In this document: one piece after another, positions 15,965-22,900 of the stretch
Numbering within the stretch: the stretch's first letter is position 1
Layout: each line of letters begins with the position of its first letter
Assembly (NCBI GenBank): GCA_900551015.1
Contig: URUI01000023.1
Span: 1 to 27,743, forward strand
Length of the DNA stretch: 27,743 nt
Direction: 5' to 3'
Origin: an uncultured Collinsella sp.
GTDB lineage: Bacteria; Actinomycetota; Coriobacteriia; Coriobacteriales; Coriobacteriaceae
Made by a program: the position numbers and the translations under genes
The notes under the pieces: generated by a model
Told to the model about the DNA's origin: nothing
What the model saw: the letters and a program-made list of their open reading frames with translations, nothing else
Database searches by the model: none

Positions 15965-16345
15965 ATGGCGGTGCAAAGAAGGAATACCAAGCAGCGAAAG
16001 CTGGTTCTTGACGCTGTGCGCCAAAGCTATAACCATCCAACCGCCGACGAAATCTACAACGCCGTACGCGAACAGGATGACAAGATCAGCCGCGGCACGG
16101 TCTACCGCAACCTCAATCTCTTAGCCGACGCAGGGGAGATTCTCTCTATTAAGACGCCGGGCGGCAGCCGCTTCGATCGCACCATCGAGCCGCACGCACA
16201 TATCATCTGCACCTCATGCAGCCGCGTCATCGACGTGCCGCTCCCCTTCGATGCCCAACTCGACGACAAGGCGTCCGAGCAAATCGGCTGGCACGTCACG
16301 TCGCACTACACCATCTTTGAGGGTCTCTGTCCCGACTGCCGGTAG
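15965..16345 (+). CDS. perR: Fur-family regulator, PerR-like
   Basis: A 126-residue Fur-family metalloregulator with an N-terminal winged helix (KQRKLVLDAVRQS through RGTVYRNLNLLADAGEI) and a C-terminal dimerisation domain. Zinc cysteines are present as CTSC and CPDC. The positions used by PerR for its regulatory Fe/Mn site match: His in NHPTADEIY, Asp in GSRFDRT, two His in EPHAHIIC and Asp in RVIDVP, where Fur usually has Glu. This favours a peroxide sensor over an iron sensor, but the call rests on residue pattern only. The start ATG has a weak GAGGCGAGG SD. Upstream, GTATT-N8-AATAC (15903-15920) is a weak inverted repeat that could be an operator. Confidence 0.72.
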   Translation: MAVQRRNTKQRKLVLDAVRQSYNHPTADEIYNAVREQDDKISRGTVYRNLNLLADAGEILSIKTPGGSRFDRTIEPHAHIICTSCSRVIDVPLPFDAQLDDKASEQIGWHVTSHYTIFEGLCPDCR

Positions 16346-16350
16346 ATGTT

Positions 16351-16416
16351 TGGGACATGCCTTAAAATCCACCTTTCTGCACTCTGCAGCAAAAAGTCGA
16401 TTTCTAGGCATGCCAC
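16351..16416. repeat. Imperfect 66-bp palindrome between convergent genes
   Basis: The whole gap between the PerR-like gene and the HAD gene is one long imperfect inverted repeat. CATGCCT near 16356-16362 pairs with AGGCATG at 16406-16412, then AAATC pairs with GATTT, with further matches toward the centre, which itself has CTGCA-ctc-TGCAG. No U-tract follows on either strand. It could act as a weak bidirectional terminator or be a dispersed palindromic repeat unit. Confidence 0.5.
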
Positions 16417-16422
16417 ATATAT

Positions 16423-17220
16423 CTACTCGGCGAGCAGGCGATGCAGTTCCTCTTCGACCGTGCGCACGTAGCGGACACGGTCATTGACACCGCGCATGGT
16501 AGGGTTGCAGCTCTCCATCAGATAGGGATGGCCCACGACGTTGAGCATGTCGCGATCGTTCTCATTGTCGCCAAACGCCATCATCGCATCGGGCGAGATC
16601 CCCAGGGCACGACCATAATCGGCAAGCGCGGACCCCTTGCCCGAGTCAAAGCCGATAAAGTCAGTCCATTCGGTTCCCGACGTCATCACATCGACTCGGT
16701 CGCTAAAGAGACGCTCGAAATACTCCAGGGCCACCGGCTGATCAATTTCGGGCGTCTGGAAGGCAATCTTAATGACATCCTCGTCGATGTCCTCGGGACG
16801 GTCGACCACCGCCACATCGCAGTGGACCTCATAGCGCAAATGGTCGACGAACGCATCGTTGCCGCTCATGGTGTAGAGGTGCCCCTCGCACGAAAGGGTC
16901 ACGTCGGCATGGGGATACGCAACCACGGCATTCGCGATATCCATAGCAAGGCTACGCTCCATGGAACGCTTGACAACGGCATGCCCCTCGCTCATCACCA
17001 GGGCTCCGTTTTCGCATACATAGGCGAGCTCATCGGCCACCGGGGCAAACAGGTAGCGCAGGCTCGCATATTGACGGCCGCTCGCCGGCATAAACACAAT
17101 GCCGCGACGATGTAGCTCATCGATGAGCTCAAACGCCTCGGAACGCGGCTCGCGCTCCCCCGGATGCAGCAACGTGCCATCCAAATCGCAGGCGATCAGC
17201 TTGATTCCCTCAAGACCCAT
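16423..17220 (-). CDS. HAD-superfamily hydrolase, Cof type
   Basis: A 265-residue phosphatase of the Cof/YbiV-like HAD class. Motif I is ACDLDGTLLHPGE with the nucleophile Asp at about residue 10 and the second Asp two residues later; motif II Ser/Thr is in FMPASGRQYASL; motif III Lys is near GSALADYG (KGSALADYGRALGI); motif IV is MMAFGDNENDRDML with the paired Asp residues. A large C2 cap lies between motifs II and III. The start ATG at 17220 has a GGGGGAAA SD; an open frame to 17310 runs over an inverted repeat and is rejected. These enzymes act on sugar phosphates, nucleotides or flavin phosphates; substrate cannot be assigned. Confidence 0.9.
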   Translation of the reverse strand: MGLEGIKLIACDLDGTLLHPGEREPRSEAFELIDELHRRGIVFMPASGRQYASLRYLFAPVADELAYVCENGALVMSEGHAVVKRSMERSLAMDIANAVVAYPHADVTLSCEGHLYTMSGNDAFVDHLRYEVHCDVAVVDRPEDIDEDVIKIAFQTPEIDQPVALEYFERLFSDRVDVMTSGTEWTDFIGFDSGKGSALADYGRALGISPDAMMAFGDNENDRDMLNVVGHPYLMESCNPTMRGVNDRVRYVRTVEEELHRLLAE

Positions 17221-17248
17221 ATGTTTCCCCCAAAACATCTCATCAACA

Positions 17249-17291
17249 GCAAGACGGACTTTGAATCGTTGCCTCTCAAAGTCCGTCTTGC
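17249..17291. repeat. Perfect 16-bp inverted repeat without U-tract
   Basis: Arms at 17249-17264 and 17276-17291 are perfectly complementary (GCAAGACGGACTTTGA), with an 11-base loop. It lies between the UreE-like and HAD genes. Neither strand has a T-run after the stem, so it is not a standard terminator; it could be an mRNA-stabilising hairpin, a pause site or an operator for the HAD gene. Confidence 0.6.
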
Positions 17292-17302
17292 ATATATGCG
17301 CG

Positions 17303-17881
17303 TTAACCACGCGCCGCCTTTACGATTGTAAAGTCGGGAGCCATACTCACGACAACATCCGCCGCGCTCGACGCAAAGCGCCGACTGGCATCGAGCTCGC
17401 GCGTAACCACCGAGAGCCGAACACCCTCGACACCCCGAAGCATGCGGCCCAAAACAGGCTGCACCGGCGTATACATGCGCACGGTATGCTCGTCCGAGTC
17501 GCCCCGGAAGAGCGGCGCATGCATGTTGCCGATCTCCCAGCACGCATGCGCGAGTGCAATCGGATCCATGCGGTCGACTTCGACCAAATAGACCTCGGCG
17601 CTGCGCAGGCGCACGACAACCGCCACGGGCACCATGCCCGAACGGTCAATGGCGAGCACGTCGCCATCGGCAAGACGACCGCCGTCGGCAGTATCCAGCC
17701 GAACATCGATCGTGCGTCCCAGCTCCGTCACGCCCACAAACGCGCAGGCATCAGCCTGGTCCCAATCGAGCAGTAGCTCGTCAACTTCAAAGACACCGCC
17801 CAGCTCCCGGCGAAGTAGGAGTTCATAGGACGGATCGTTGAGATTTCCCAAGCATGTCGTCGAAACCAAGCGTTCAGGCAT
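17303..17881 (-). CDS. ureE: UreE-like nickel metallochaperone
   Basis: A 192-residue protein with the two-domain layout of UreE, which hands nickel to urease. The N-terminal domain ends in the DGGRLADGDVLAID strand region; the C-terminal ferredoxin-like domain has DPIALAHACWEIGNMH, matching the UreE DPxxLxxxxxxxGNxH metal-binding block (GNMH here, usually GNRH), and YTPVQPVLGRMLRGV matching the conserved helix before the tail. The His-rich tail of classical UreE is absent. The start lies 3 bases after the SlyD-type gene stop, so they form one transcription unit. No urease structural genes (ureABC) or ureFGH are in the window. It may serve another nickel enzyme or be retained for nickel storage. 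Confidence 0.75.
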   Translation of the reverse strand: MPERLVSTTCLGNLNDPSYELLLRRELGGVFEVDELLLDWDQADACAFVGVTELGRTIDVRLDTADGGRLADGDVLAIDRSGMVPVAVVVRLRSAEVYLVEVDRMDPIALAHACWEIGNMHAPLFRGDSDEHTVRMYTPVQPVLGRMLRGVEGVRLSVVTRELDASRRFASSAADVVVSMAPDFTIVKAARG

Positions 17882-17884
17882 ACT

Positions 17885-18313
17885 CTAGCCCTCGACCTCG
17901 ACGAGCTCGATATCAAAGTTGAGGTCCTTGCCGGCCAGCTCGTGGTTGGCGTCGAGCGTCACGGCCTCGGGCGTCACGTCGATGACGACGGCGGGGACGG
18001 GCATACCGCTCGGCGTGGACAGGAAGAGCTTCATGCCCTTCTCGATCTGCTCGATGTTGGGAACCTGTTCGGCCGGGAAGGTAATAACCATCTCGGGGTT
18101 GTGCTCGCCGTAGGCATCGGCGGCCGGGATGTGCACGGTCTTCTTCTCGCCCACCTGCATGTCGACAACAGCGGCATCGAAGCCCTTGATCATCTGACCG
18201 GCGCCGCAGGTGAACTCCAGCGGCTCGCCGCGATCGTAGGAGCTATCGAACTGCGTGCCGTCATCGAGCGTGCCGCGATAATGGGTCTTGACCTTCTTGC
18301 CCTGGTTGGACAT
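17885..18313 (-). CDS. slyD: FKBP-type peptidyl-prolyl isomerase, SlyD-like
   Basis: A 142-residue SlyD-type prolyl isomerase. The FKBP part is split around an insert-in-flap domain: KVKTHYRGTLDDGTQFDSS and PLEFTCGAGQMIKGFDAAVVDMQVGEKK come first, then the flap insert with AYGEHNPEMVITFPAEQVP, then LDANHELAGKDLNFDIELVEVEG, which ends the fold and matches the SlyD LDANHPLAGKxLxFxIE signature. SlyD proteins fold clients and in enterobacteria deliver nickel for hydrogenase and urease; the metal-binding His-rich tail is missing here. The start ATG at 18313 has GGAGGT five bases upstream. A TATAGT box near 18373 is a plausible -10. Coupling to ureE supports a nickel-related role, which is inference. 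Confidence 0.9.
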   Translation of the reverse strand: MSNQGKKVKTHYRGTLDDGTQFDSSYDRGEPLEFTCGAGQMIKGFDAAVVDMQVGEKKTVHIPAADAYGEHNPEMVITFPAEQVPNIEQIEKGMKLFLSTPSGMPVPAVVIDVTPEAVTLDANHELAGKDLNFDIELVEVEG

Positions 18314-18433
18314 GATAACCTCCGTGATAAGGGCGGCGCACAACGCGGGCCGCCGTGAACATATGGCGCTAACTATACCCTAGTCATACAATTCAATGAC
18401 AGTTTGCAAAGAAACGCTGCAACCGGAGGAACC

Positions 18434-19447
18434 ATGGCATATCCCGTATTTGACCTACACTGCGACACTGCCGACCGAATCGGCTGGGCCACGCTCGATC
18501 TCGACCTGCGCTTTACCGCCGGCACCGACGGTTATTTCCCCGGCGACGAAACGCATCCGCAAGATTTCGACCTCATCGAGGGCAACGCCTGCGCCATCTC
18601 GCTCGCAAAGATCGGCAACACGCCGTGGGCACAGTGCTTCGCCACGTTTGTCCCCGACGAGATTCCCACCGCCCACGCCGCGCGCTTCCAGGCGCAGATC
18701 ATGGCGCACATGAGCGGCCAGGCAATGCTTAACCACGACCGCATGGTCAACGTACGCAGCGCGGCAGACATTCGCCCTGCGCTCAAAGACGGCAAGGTCG
18801 CCTGCATCCACACCATCGAAAACGCCACGTTCTTTGCCGAGGACCCCGCGCTGATCGAGGTACTCAAGAGCCTGGGCGTACTCATGTCATCACTCAGCTG
18901 GAACGCGCAGGGGCCGCTCGCGAGCGGCCACGACACCCACGCCGGCCTCACCGCCGCCGGCATCGAGGCCCTTACGCAGATGGAGCACGCCGGCATGGTG
19001 CTCGACGTCTCCCACCTCAACGATGAGTGCTTTGACGAGGTTGCCGCCCACGCCACGCGCCCCTTCGTCGCCAGCCACTCCAACTCCCGTACCGTCTGCA
19101 GAGTCAAGCGCAACCTCACCGACGACCAGTTCCGCACCATTCGCGACATGGGCGGTATCGTCGGCCTCAACTACTGCAGCGAGTTCCTTTCCAACGACGC
19201 AACCAAAAAGACCGCCGCAGACGTCACCTTCGACCAGCTAGCGGCACATATCGATCACTGGCTCGACCTGGGCGGCGAGGACGTCATCGCACTCGGTGGC
19301 GACTGGGACGGCGCCACTGTGCCCGCCTTCCTCTCCGATGCCAGCATGATGCCCGAGTTCCAGAACATGCTCTCCAAGCACTTTGGCAAGACCGTGATGC
19401 AAAAGCTCTGCAGCGACAACGCGCTTGCCTTCTTTGAGCGTTATTAA
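18434..19447 (+). CDS. Membrane dipeptidase (peptidase family M19)
   Basis: A 337-residue zinc dipeptidase of the renal-dipeptidase family. Metal ligands appear in the expected order: His and Asp in FDLHCDTADR (HxD), Glu in CIHTIENATFF, His in VLDVSHLND and His in FVASHSNSR. The C-terminal IALGGDWDGA block is also conserved. Bacterial members cleave dipeptides, including some with D-residues. No signal peptide is seen, so it acts in the cytoplasm. The start is the ATG behind CCGGAGGAACC. It is divergent from the SlyD gene. The next gene is a metallopeptidase in the same direction, separated by a GC-rich hairpin. Confidence 0.93.
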   Translation: MAYPVFDLHCDTADRIGWATLDLDLRFTAGTDGYFPGDETHPQDFDLIEGNACAISLAKIGNTPWAQCFATFVPDEIPTAHAARFQAQIMAHMSGQAMLNHDRMVNVRSAADIRPALKDGKVACIHTIENATFFAEDPALIEVLKSLGVLMSSLSWNAQGPLASGHDTHAGLTAAGIEALTQMEHAGMVLDVSHLNDECFDEVAAHATRPFVASHSNSRTVCRVKRNLTDDQFRTIRDMGGIVGLNYCSEFLSNDATKKTAADVTFDQLAAHIDHWLDLGGEDVIALGGDWDGATVPAFLSDASMMPEFQNMLSKHFGKTVMQKLCSDNALAFFERY

Positions 19448-19463
19448 TTTCACATCCCTTGAG

Positions 19464-19499
19464 CGGGCCGGCATGCCGAACGGTCGACATGCCGGCCCG
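19464..19499 (+). terminator. GC-rich hairpin after the dipeptidase gene
   Basis: A perfect 12-bp stem (19464-19475 with 19488-19499) and 12-base loop, 16 bases after the stop. The downstream sequence is TCCCCAATCC, so there is no U-tract; termination may be partial and read-through into the next gene is possible. Confidence 0.5.
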
Positions 19500-19521
19500 T
19501 CCCCAATCCAAAGGACCGCTT

Positions 19522-20298
19522 TTGACGCAGCAGTTTACGATTTCCGCATCCCGACCGGATGGGACGCCCATCCCCGTCGTCGTTACCAAAAAGTGCGTCA
19601 AGAACTTCAACCTACGCGTCACTTCGAGCGGTGAGGTCCACGCCAGTGCACCGCTCGGTGCCAGCCGCGAGCGTATCGAAGCGTTTGTGAAGCGCAACAG
19701 CGCCTGGATTATCAGCCGACTTGCCCAGCGCGAGCAACGTCAGGCGACGGCGCGAGAGCCGCTCAGTCCCTCGTCCATCATTGCGCTTTGGGGCAAACCC
19801 ATCACCGTTCAGGATGCACTCGACCACAACTTTGCATCACCCGCACCGCGGCCCAAGCAGGCCACCTTCGCAAGTTTTATGGGTGCCGATGAATCGGACG
19901 AAGGCCCGCAGGCCAAGCGGCACGCAATCCTCGACGGCCTAACGTCCGACGAGCTCCAAGCCCACATCGACCAGCTCTACGCGTCCGAGGTCACCGCAGC
20001 GCTACGCGACATCGTGCACGCGTACGAAATCGCAATGGGCGTCGCCGTGGCCCGCGTCTCCGTGCGCAGCATGAAAACGCGTTGGGGCTCCTGCACACCC
20101 AAAACCGGCGCCATTCGCATCGCGCGCGAGCTCGCCGCCTACCCTGTCGAATGCCTCGACATGGTTGTCGCCCACGAGCTCGTCCACTTGCTCGAGCCAA
20201 GCCACAATCAGCGGTTTCACGCCCTGCTCGACACGTACTGCCCTAACAATAGAGCTCTGTCGCAGCGGCTCAAGCAGCCACCCCTCAACAAGCTCTAG
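19522..20298 (+). CDS. YgjP-type zinc metallopeptidase domain protein
   Basis: A 258-residue protein with a C-terminal YgjP/SprT-like domain (Pfam DUF45). The zinc motif is VAHELVHLLEPSHNQRFH (HExxH plus a later His), preceded by the family signature MKTRWGSCTPKTGAIRI. The N-terminal part (KNFNLRVTSSGEVHASAPLGAS) is the beta-rich region shared by the family; a poorly conserved Pro/Ala/Glu linker of about 50 residues sits in the middle and makes it somewhat longer than E. coli YgjP. The start is set at TTG 19522, preceded by AAAGGA; the earlier ATG at 19459 lies in a hairpin and has no SD. The substrate is unknown. It converges on folB with only 6 bases between. Confidence 0.85.
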   Translation: MTQQFTISASRPDGTPIPVVVTKKCVKNFNLRVTSSGEVHASAPLGASRERIEAFVKRNSAWIISRLAQREQRQATAREPLSPSSIIALWGKPITVQDALDHNFASPAPRPKQATFASFMGADESDEGPQAKRHAILDGLTSDELQAHIDQLYASEVTAALRDIVHAYEIAMGVAVARVSVRSMKTRWGSCTPKTGAIRIARELAAYPVECLDMVVAHELVHLLEPSHNQRFHALLDTYCPNNRALSQRLKQPPLNKL

Positions 20299-20304
20299 CG
20301 TCGA

Positions 20305-20790
20305 CTAGCGCACGCGCTCGATCTCGACGCCGCAGCTTGCCAGGGGCAGGCCAACAGGAGCCCACGGCTTATCGAGCTTTATGCGCACACCAAGCAGCGA
20401 GGGATAACGGCGCAGCAGCATCTGGGCTGTCCCCTCGGCTGCCGCCTCGATGAGCTTAAACGTGTGCTCGCGCAGATAGCCATCGACATCGTGGCACACC
20501 GAGCCGTAGTCAATCGAGGCGTCCAGGTTATCGTGCTCTCCCGCCGCGCGCAGGTCGGCATAGAGCACCAGAGAAACGATGAACTTCTGACCCAGCGCGT
20601 TCTCCTCGGGATACACGCCATGGTTGGCAAAAACCTCAAGGCCGTCAATGACAATACGATCGGCATGGCGCAGATCGTCATAGCTCACGTGAGGCACCGC
20701 CGTTGCGGTGGCTATTTCGTCCCTTCCACGGCGGGCGAGCTCAGCACCTTCAGTCTTGGTTGCATTCTCGGGCAGTTTCTTGTTACTCAA
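20305..20790 (-). CDS. folB: Dihydroneopterin aldolase
   Basis: A 161-residue FolB. The aldolase domain starts near residue 43: DRIVIDGLEVFANHGVYPEENALGQKFIVSL contains the strand and the Tyr/Glu substrate-binding residues, followed by SIDYGSVCHDVDGYLREHTFKLIEAAAEG and the C-terminal RIKLDKPWAPVGLPLASCGVEIER with the catalytic Lys. It converts 7,8-dihydroneopterin to hydroxymethyl-dihydropterin and glycolaldehyde. The start is a TTG with GAAGGAG nine bases upstream. The first 42 residues, rich in Lys, Glu and Arg, are outside the fold; the enzyme is normally about 120 residues. It follows an HD-domain gene and folE on the same strand, consistent with a folate operon. Confidence 0.92.
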   Translation of the reverse strand: MSNKKLPENATKTEGAELARRGRDEIATATAVPHVSYDDLRHADRIVIDGLEVFANHGVYPEENALGQKFIVSLVLYADLRAAGEHDNLDASIDYGSVCHDVDGYLREHTFKLIEAAAEGTAQMLLRRYPSLLGVRIKLDKPWAPVGLPLASCGVEIERVR

Positions 20791-20833
20791 CGCGATCGTC
20801 TCCTTCGTTTAGAACCCCGACCGCGCAAACTAA

Positions 20834-21415
20834 CTACACGCGAATCGACAGGTTCTTTTTTTCATCGCTCCAGTTGCAAGCGTTGCGCGCGGGGCATGCA
20901 AAGCAGGCACGCGACGCTTTGTCGGCTGCATAGAGCAGACGCTCAAGCGGTTGGCTGTTCACGCGCAGCTTTCGATGGCCCAGAATGGCCGTCTTAATGG
21001 CTGCGGCATCGGCCGGCTCAAACGCCACGTCATCGGGCATGCCGCCGAGAATCGCATCAGCGACGCGTTCGCTTGCAACATCATGGGATATACCCGATTC
21101 ATACTGTTCATCTTTGCCGATATCGTGAAGAAGTGCCGTGGCGTAGATGACCTCGCGGTCAAATTCGAGCTGCTCCTCGAGATTCTTGATCCACATAATG
21201 CGAGCGACATCGAGCAGATGGTCAATACCGTGGCGGCAGAAGATGCGCCCCGATTCCAACTGTACGATGTTGCCCAGGTGCCGCCGGAACAGCCCGTTGG
21301 CACAAATGTAATCAATGCGAGGCATGACGCCAAAAGGCGCCAGGCCCGAAGCCATAAAGCCGCGACGCGACGTCCCTTCATCGGTCTTCGATGTAAAGTC
21401 GTTGACGACCCTCAT
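20834..21415 (-). CDS. HD-domain hydrolase between folE and folB
   Basis: A 193-residue protein with an HD-type metal-dependent phosphohydrolase fold. The His is in RIFCRHGIDHLLDVARI, the HD pair is in YATALLHDIGKDEQYE, and a further Asp is in ERLLYAADKASRAC. The C-terminus has a Cys motif, CFACPARNACNW, with spacing that could hold zinc or an iron-sulfur cluster; this tail recurs in HD proteins of anaerobes. The start ATG is 2 bases after the folE stop, with weak SD, so translation is likely coupled; a later Met (MPRIDYI, residue 31) is an alternative. Location suggests a role in removing phosphates from dihydroneopterin triphosphate, but this is inference from context. Confidence 0.82.
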   Translation of the reverse strand: MRVVNDFTSKTDEGTSRRGFMASGLAPFGVMPRIDYICANGLFRRHLGNIVQLESGRIFCRHGIDHLLDVARIMWIKNLEEQLEFDREVIYATALLHDIGKDEQYESGISHDVASERVADAILGGMPDDVAFEPADAAAIKTAILGHRKLRVNSQPLERLLYAADKASRACFACPARNACNWSDEKKNLSIRV

Positions 21416-21417
21416 GG

Positions 21418-21975
21418 TTAGCGGCCCAGCATCCTAAAGAAACGCTCCTCGAGCGCGGGATCGGTCTCAAAGACGCCGCGGCGAGCAAGCGTCACGGTCT
21501 TGGTGCCGGGCTTTTGCACGCCACGCATCGTCATGCACATATGCTCGGCCTCCATCAACACAATCGCTCCCTGGGGAGCGAGATAATCCATGAGGGCATC
21601 GGCAACCTGTGCGCACAGTTGCTCCTGCAGCTGAAGACGGCGGGCATAAACCTCAACCGTGCGGGCGAGCTTGGAAAGCCCAGCCACCCGACCGTTAGGG
21701 ATATAACCAATGGCGGCCTTGCCATAAAACGGCAGCAGATGATGTTCGCACAGCGAGTAGAACGTGATGTCGCGCTCGATAACCAAATCGTTCGAAGCGA
21801 CGGCAAAGGTTTTGGACAGGTGCTCCTCAGCACTCTGGTCCATGCCGCCGGCGATCTCACCATACATACGGGCAACGCGCGCCGGGGTCTCCAGCAGGCC
21901 CTCACGAGTTGGGTCCTCGCCTATGCCCTCAAGCAACAGCTTAATGGCGGCCTCGACTTTTTCCTGATCGACCAT
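21418..21975 (-). CDS. folE: GTP cyclohydrolase I
   Basis: A 185-residue type-I enzyme that converts GTP to 7,8-dihydroneopterin triphosphate, the first step of folate synthesis. The active-site zinc motif is FYSLCEHHLLPFYGKAAIGYIP (Cys and His ligands) and the third ligand Cys is in MEAEHMCMTMRGVQKPGTKT. The N-terminal EDPTREGLLETPARVARMY block is also conserved. Length is normal. The start ATG has GTGAGG upstream. A candidate promoter on the minus strand is TTGTGG (22035-22040), 19-base spacer, TACCAT (22010-22015), just after the nrdG stop. It is followed by the HD-domain gene and folB; folK and folP are not in the window. Confidence 0.95.
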   Translation of the reverse strand: MVDQEKVEAAIKLLLEGIGEDPTREGLLETPARVARMYGEIAGGMDQSAEEHLSKTFAVASNDLVIERDITFYSLCEHHLLPFYGKAAIGYIPNGRVAGLSKLARTVEVYARRLQLQEQLCAQVADALMDYLAPQGAIVLMEAEHMCMTMRGVQKPGTKTVTLARRGVFETDPALEERFFRMLGR

Positions 21976-22041
21976 CTGGGCCTCACTTTTCCGATTTCAC
22001 GTTCGCGCTATGGTACCACGCCCTCCGGCATCGACCACAAG

Positions 22042-22623
22042 CTACATAGTATGGGTCGAATAGACTGGATCGTCCCGCCAAAGCTCCACAGCATCGCAAA
22101 GCGCAACGCCCTCACGCACAGCGCGGTCGCGCGTAGCGTTCATATCGATCACACGCTGGTTACTCGAGCCCCTAAAGCGCAACGAGATATCATAAAGATC
22201 CTGAACAAACGGGCCATCCACCAACATGTCGAGGCAGGCAAGGATACGGTCCGTCACCTCAGTATGGTGACGACCACCCGGCATAAGCTCCTCGAGCACG
22301 TCGCCGGTAAAACACCAAATGGTCTTCCCCGACCCCACAGGATAAGTGGCACGCACACGTTCGATAAAGTCAACGAGCCCCACCTGGTTCTCGGGTTCCA
22401 TAGGCTCCCCACCCAGAATCGTCAGGCCATCAATAAAGGGATGGTCGAGGCTCTCGATAATCTTGTCCTCGACGGTGCGATCAAACGGCTCGCCCGCAGC
22501 AAAGTCCCACGCGACAGAGTTAAAGCAATTCTTGCACCCACGACGGCACCCACTCACAAACAGAGAAGTACGAACGCCTTCCCCATCAGCAATGTCGAAA
22601 TACTTAATGTTCGCGTAGTTCAT
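22042..22623 (-). CDS. nrdG: Anaerobic ribonucleoside-triphosphate reductase activating protein
   Basis: A 193-residue radical SAM enzyme that makes the glycyl radical on NrdD under anaerobic conditions. The 4Fe-4S motif CRRGCKNC (CxxxCxxC) is at about residues 27-34, preceded by DGEGVRTSLFVSGC. Conserved LTILGGEPMEPEN follows, matching the SAM-binding GGEP, and FTGDVLEEL. The start is the ATG with GGGGGAG six bases upstream; a longer open frame to 22779 crosses an inverted repeat and lacks coding character. It is downstream of nrdD but separated by 426 bases, which is unusual because the two genes normally lie close together. A TATACT box (22759-22764) could give it a separate promoter. Confidence 0.93.
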   Translation of the reverse strand: MNYANIKYFDIADGEGVRTSLFVSGCRRGCKNCFNSVAWDFAAGEPFDRTVEDKIIESLDHPFIDGLTILGGEPMEPENQVGLVDFIERVRATYPVGSGKTIWCFTGDVLEELMPGGRHHTEVTDRILACLDMLVDGPFVQDLYDISLRFRGSSNQRVIDMNATRDRAVREGVALCDAVELWRDDPVYSTHTM

Positions 22624-22638
22624 AGGTAACTCCCCCGG

Positions 22639-22722
22639 GAGGCCGGGACATATCATCCCGTCCTCAAACATTCTCGGCCTGCGGCCTGCGAAACTGCGGG
22701 CGGGACGATATGTCCCGGCCTC
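22639..22722. repeat. Large inverted repeat upstream of nrdG
   Basis: Arms at 22639-22663 and 22698-22722 match over 25 bases with 2 mismatches, the outer 16 (GAGGCCGGGACATATC) being perfect. The loop of 34 bases contains a small GC repeat, CGGCCTG-CGGCCTG. The near arm begins only a few bases from the nrdG SD, so in nrdG mRNA it would form a long hairpin that could hinder ribosome access. It looks like a palindromic insertion rather than a terminator because no U-tract follows. Confidence 0.75.
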
Positions 22723-22900
22723 ATGCAAAAGGCAACTCAATGAACGAAGCGAACATCGAGTATAGGGTTCGAGGTCCAATAAAAACTGGGTTGCGGCTCA
22801 ACCGCCATCGCAAGTAAATCGCAGCTGCAGCTCGAATTATTTCCGCTAAGAACTTCGAGGAGTGAGCAGACCGCATGCTGCATCTCAGCTACATCAACTT
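22723..22900. other. Intergenic DNA between two palindromes, no gene recognised
   Basis: Between the two inverted repeats lies a stretch with no convincing gene. A minus-strand frame of 134 codons spans this area and the neighbouring palindrome (22737-23141) but overlaps the end of nrdD, has no SD and is probably chance. Small self-complementary segments are visible, such as TTGCG...CGCAA near 22792-22816. Nothing else can be supported. Confidence 0.4.

Noticed and set aside
21514..22629. 371-codon plus-strand frame spanning folE and nrdG
   Set aside because: It is antisense to two well-supported genes and has no family resemblance.
22762..22775. GGGTTCGAGGTCC resembling a tRNA T-arm
   Set aside because: No acceptor, D or anticodon stems can be built around it.
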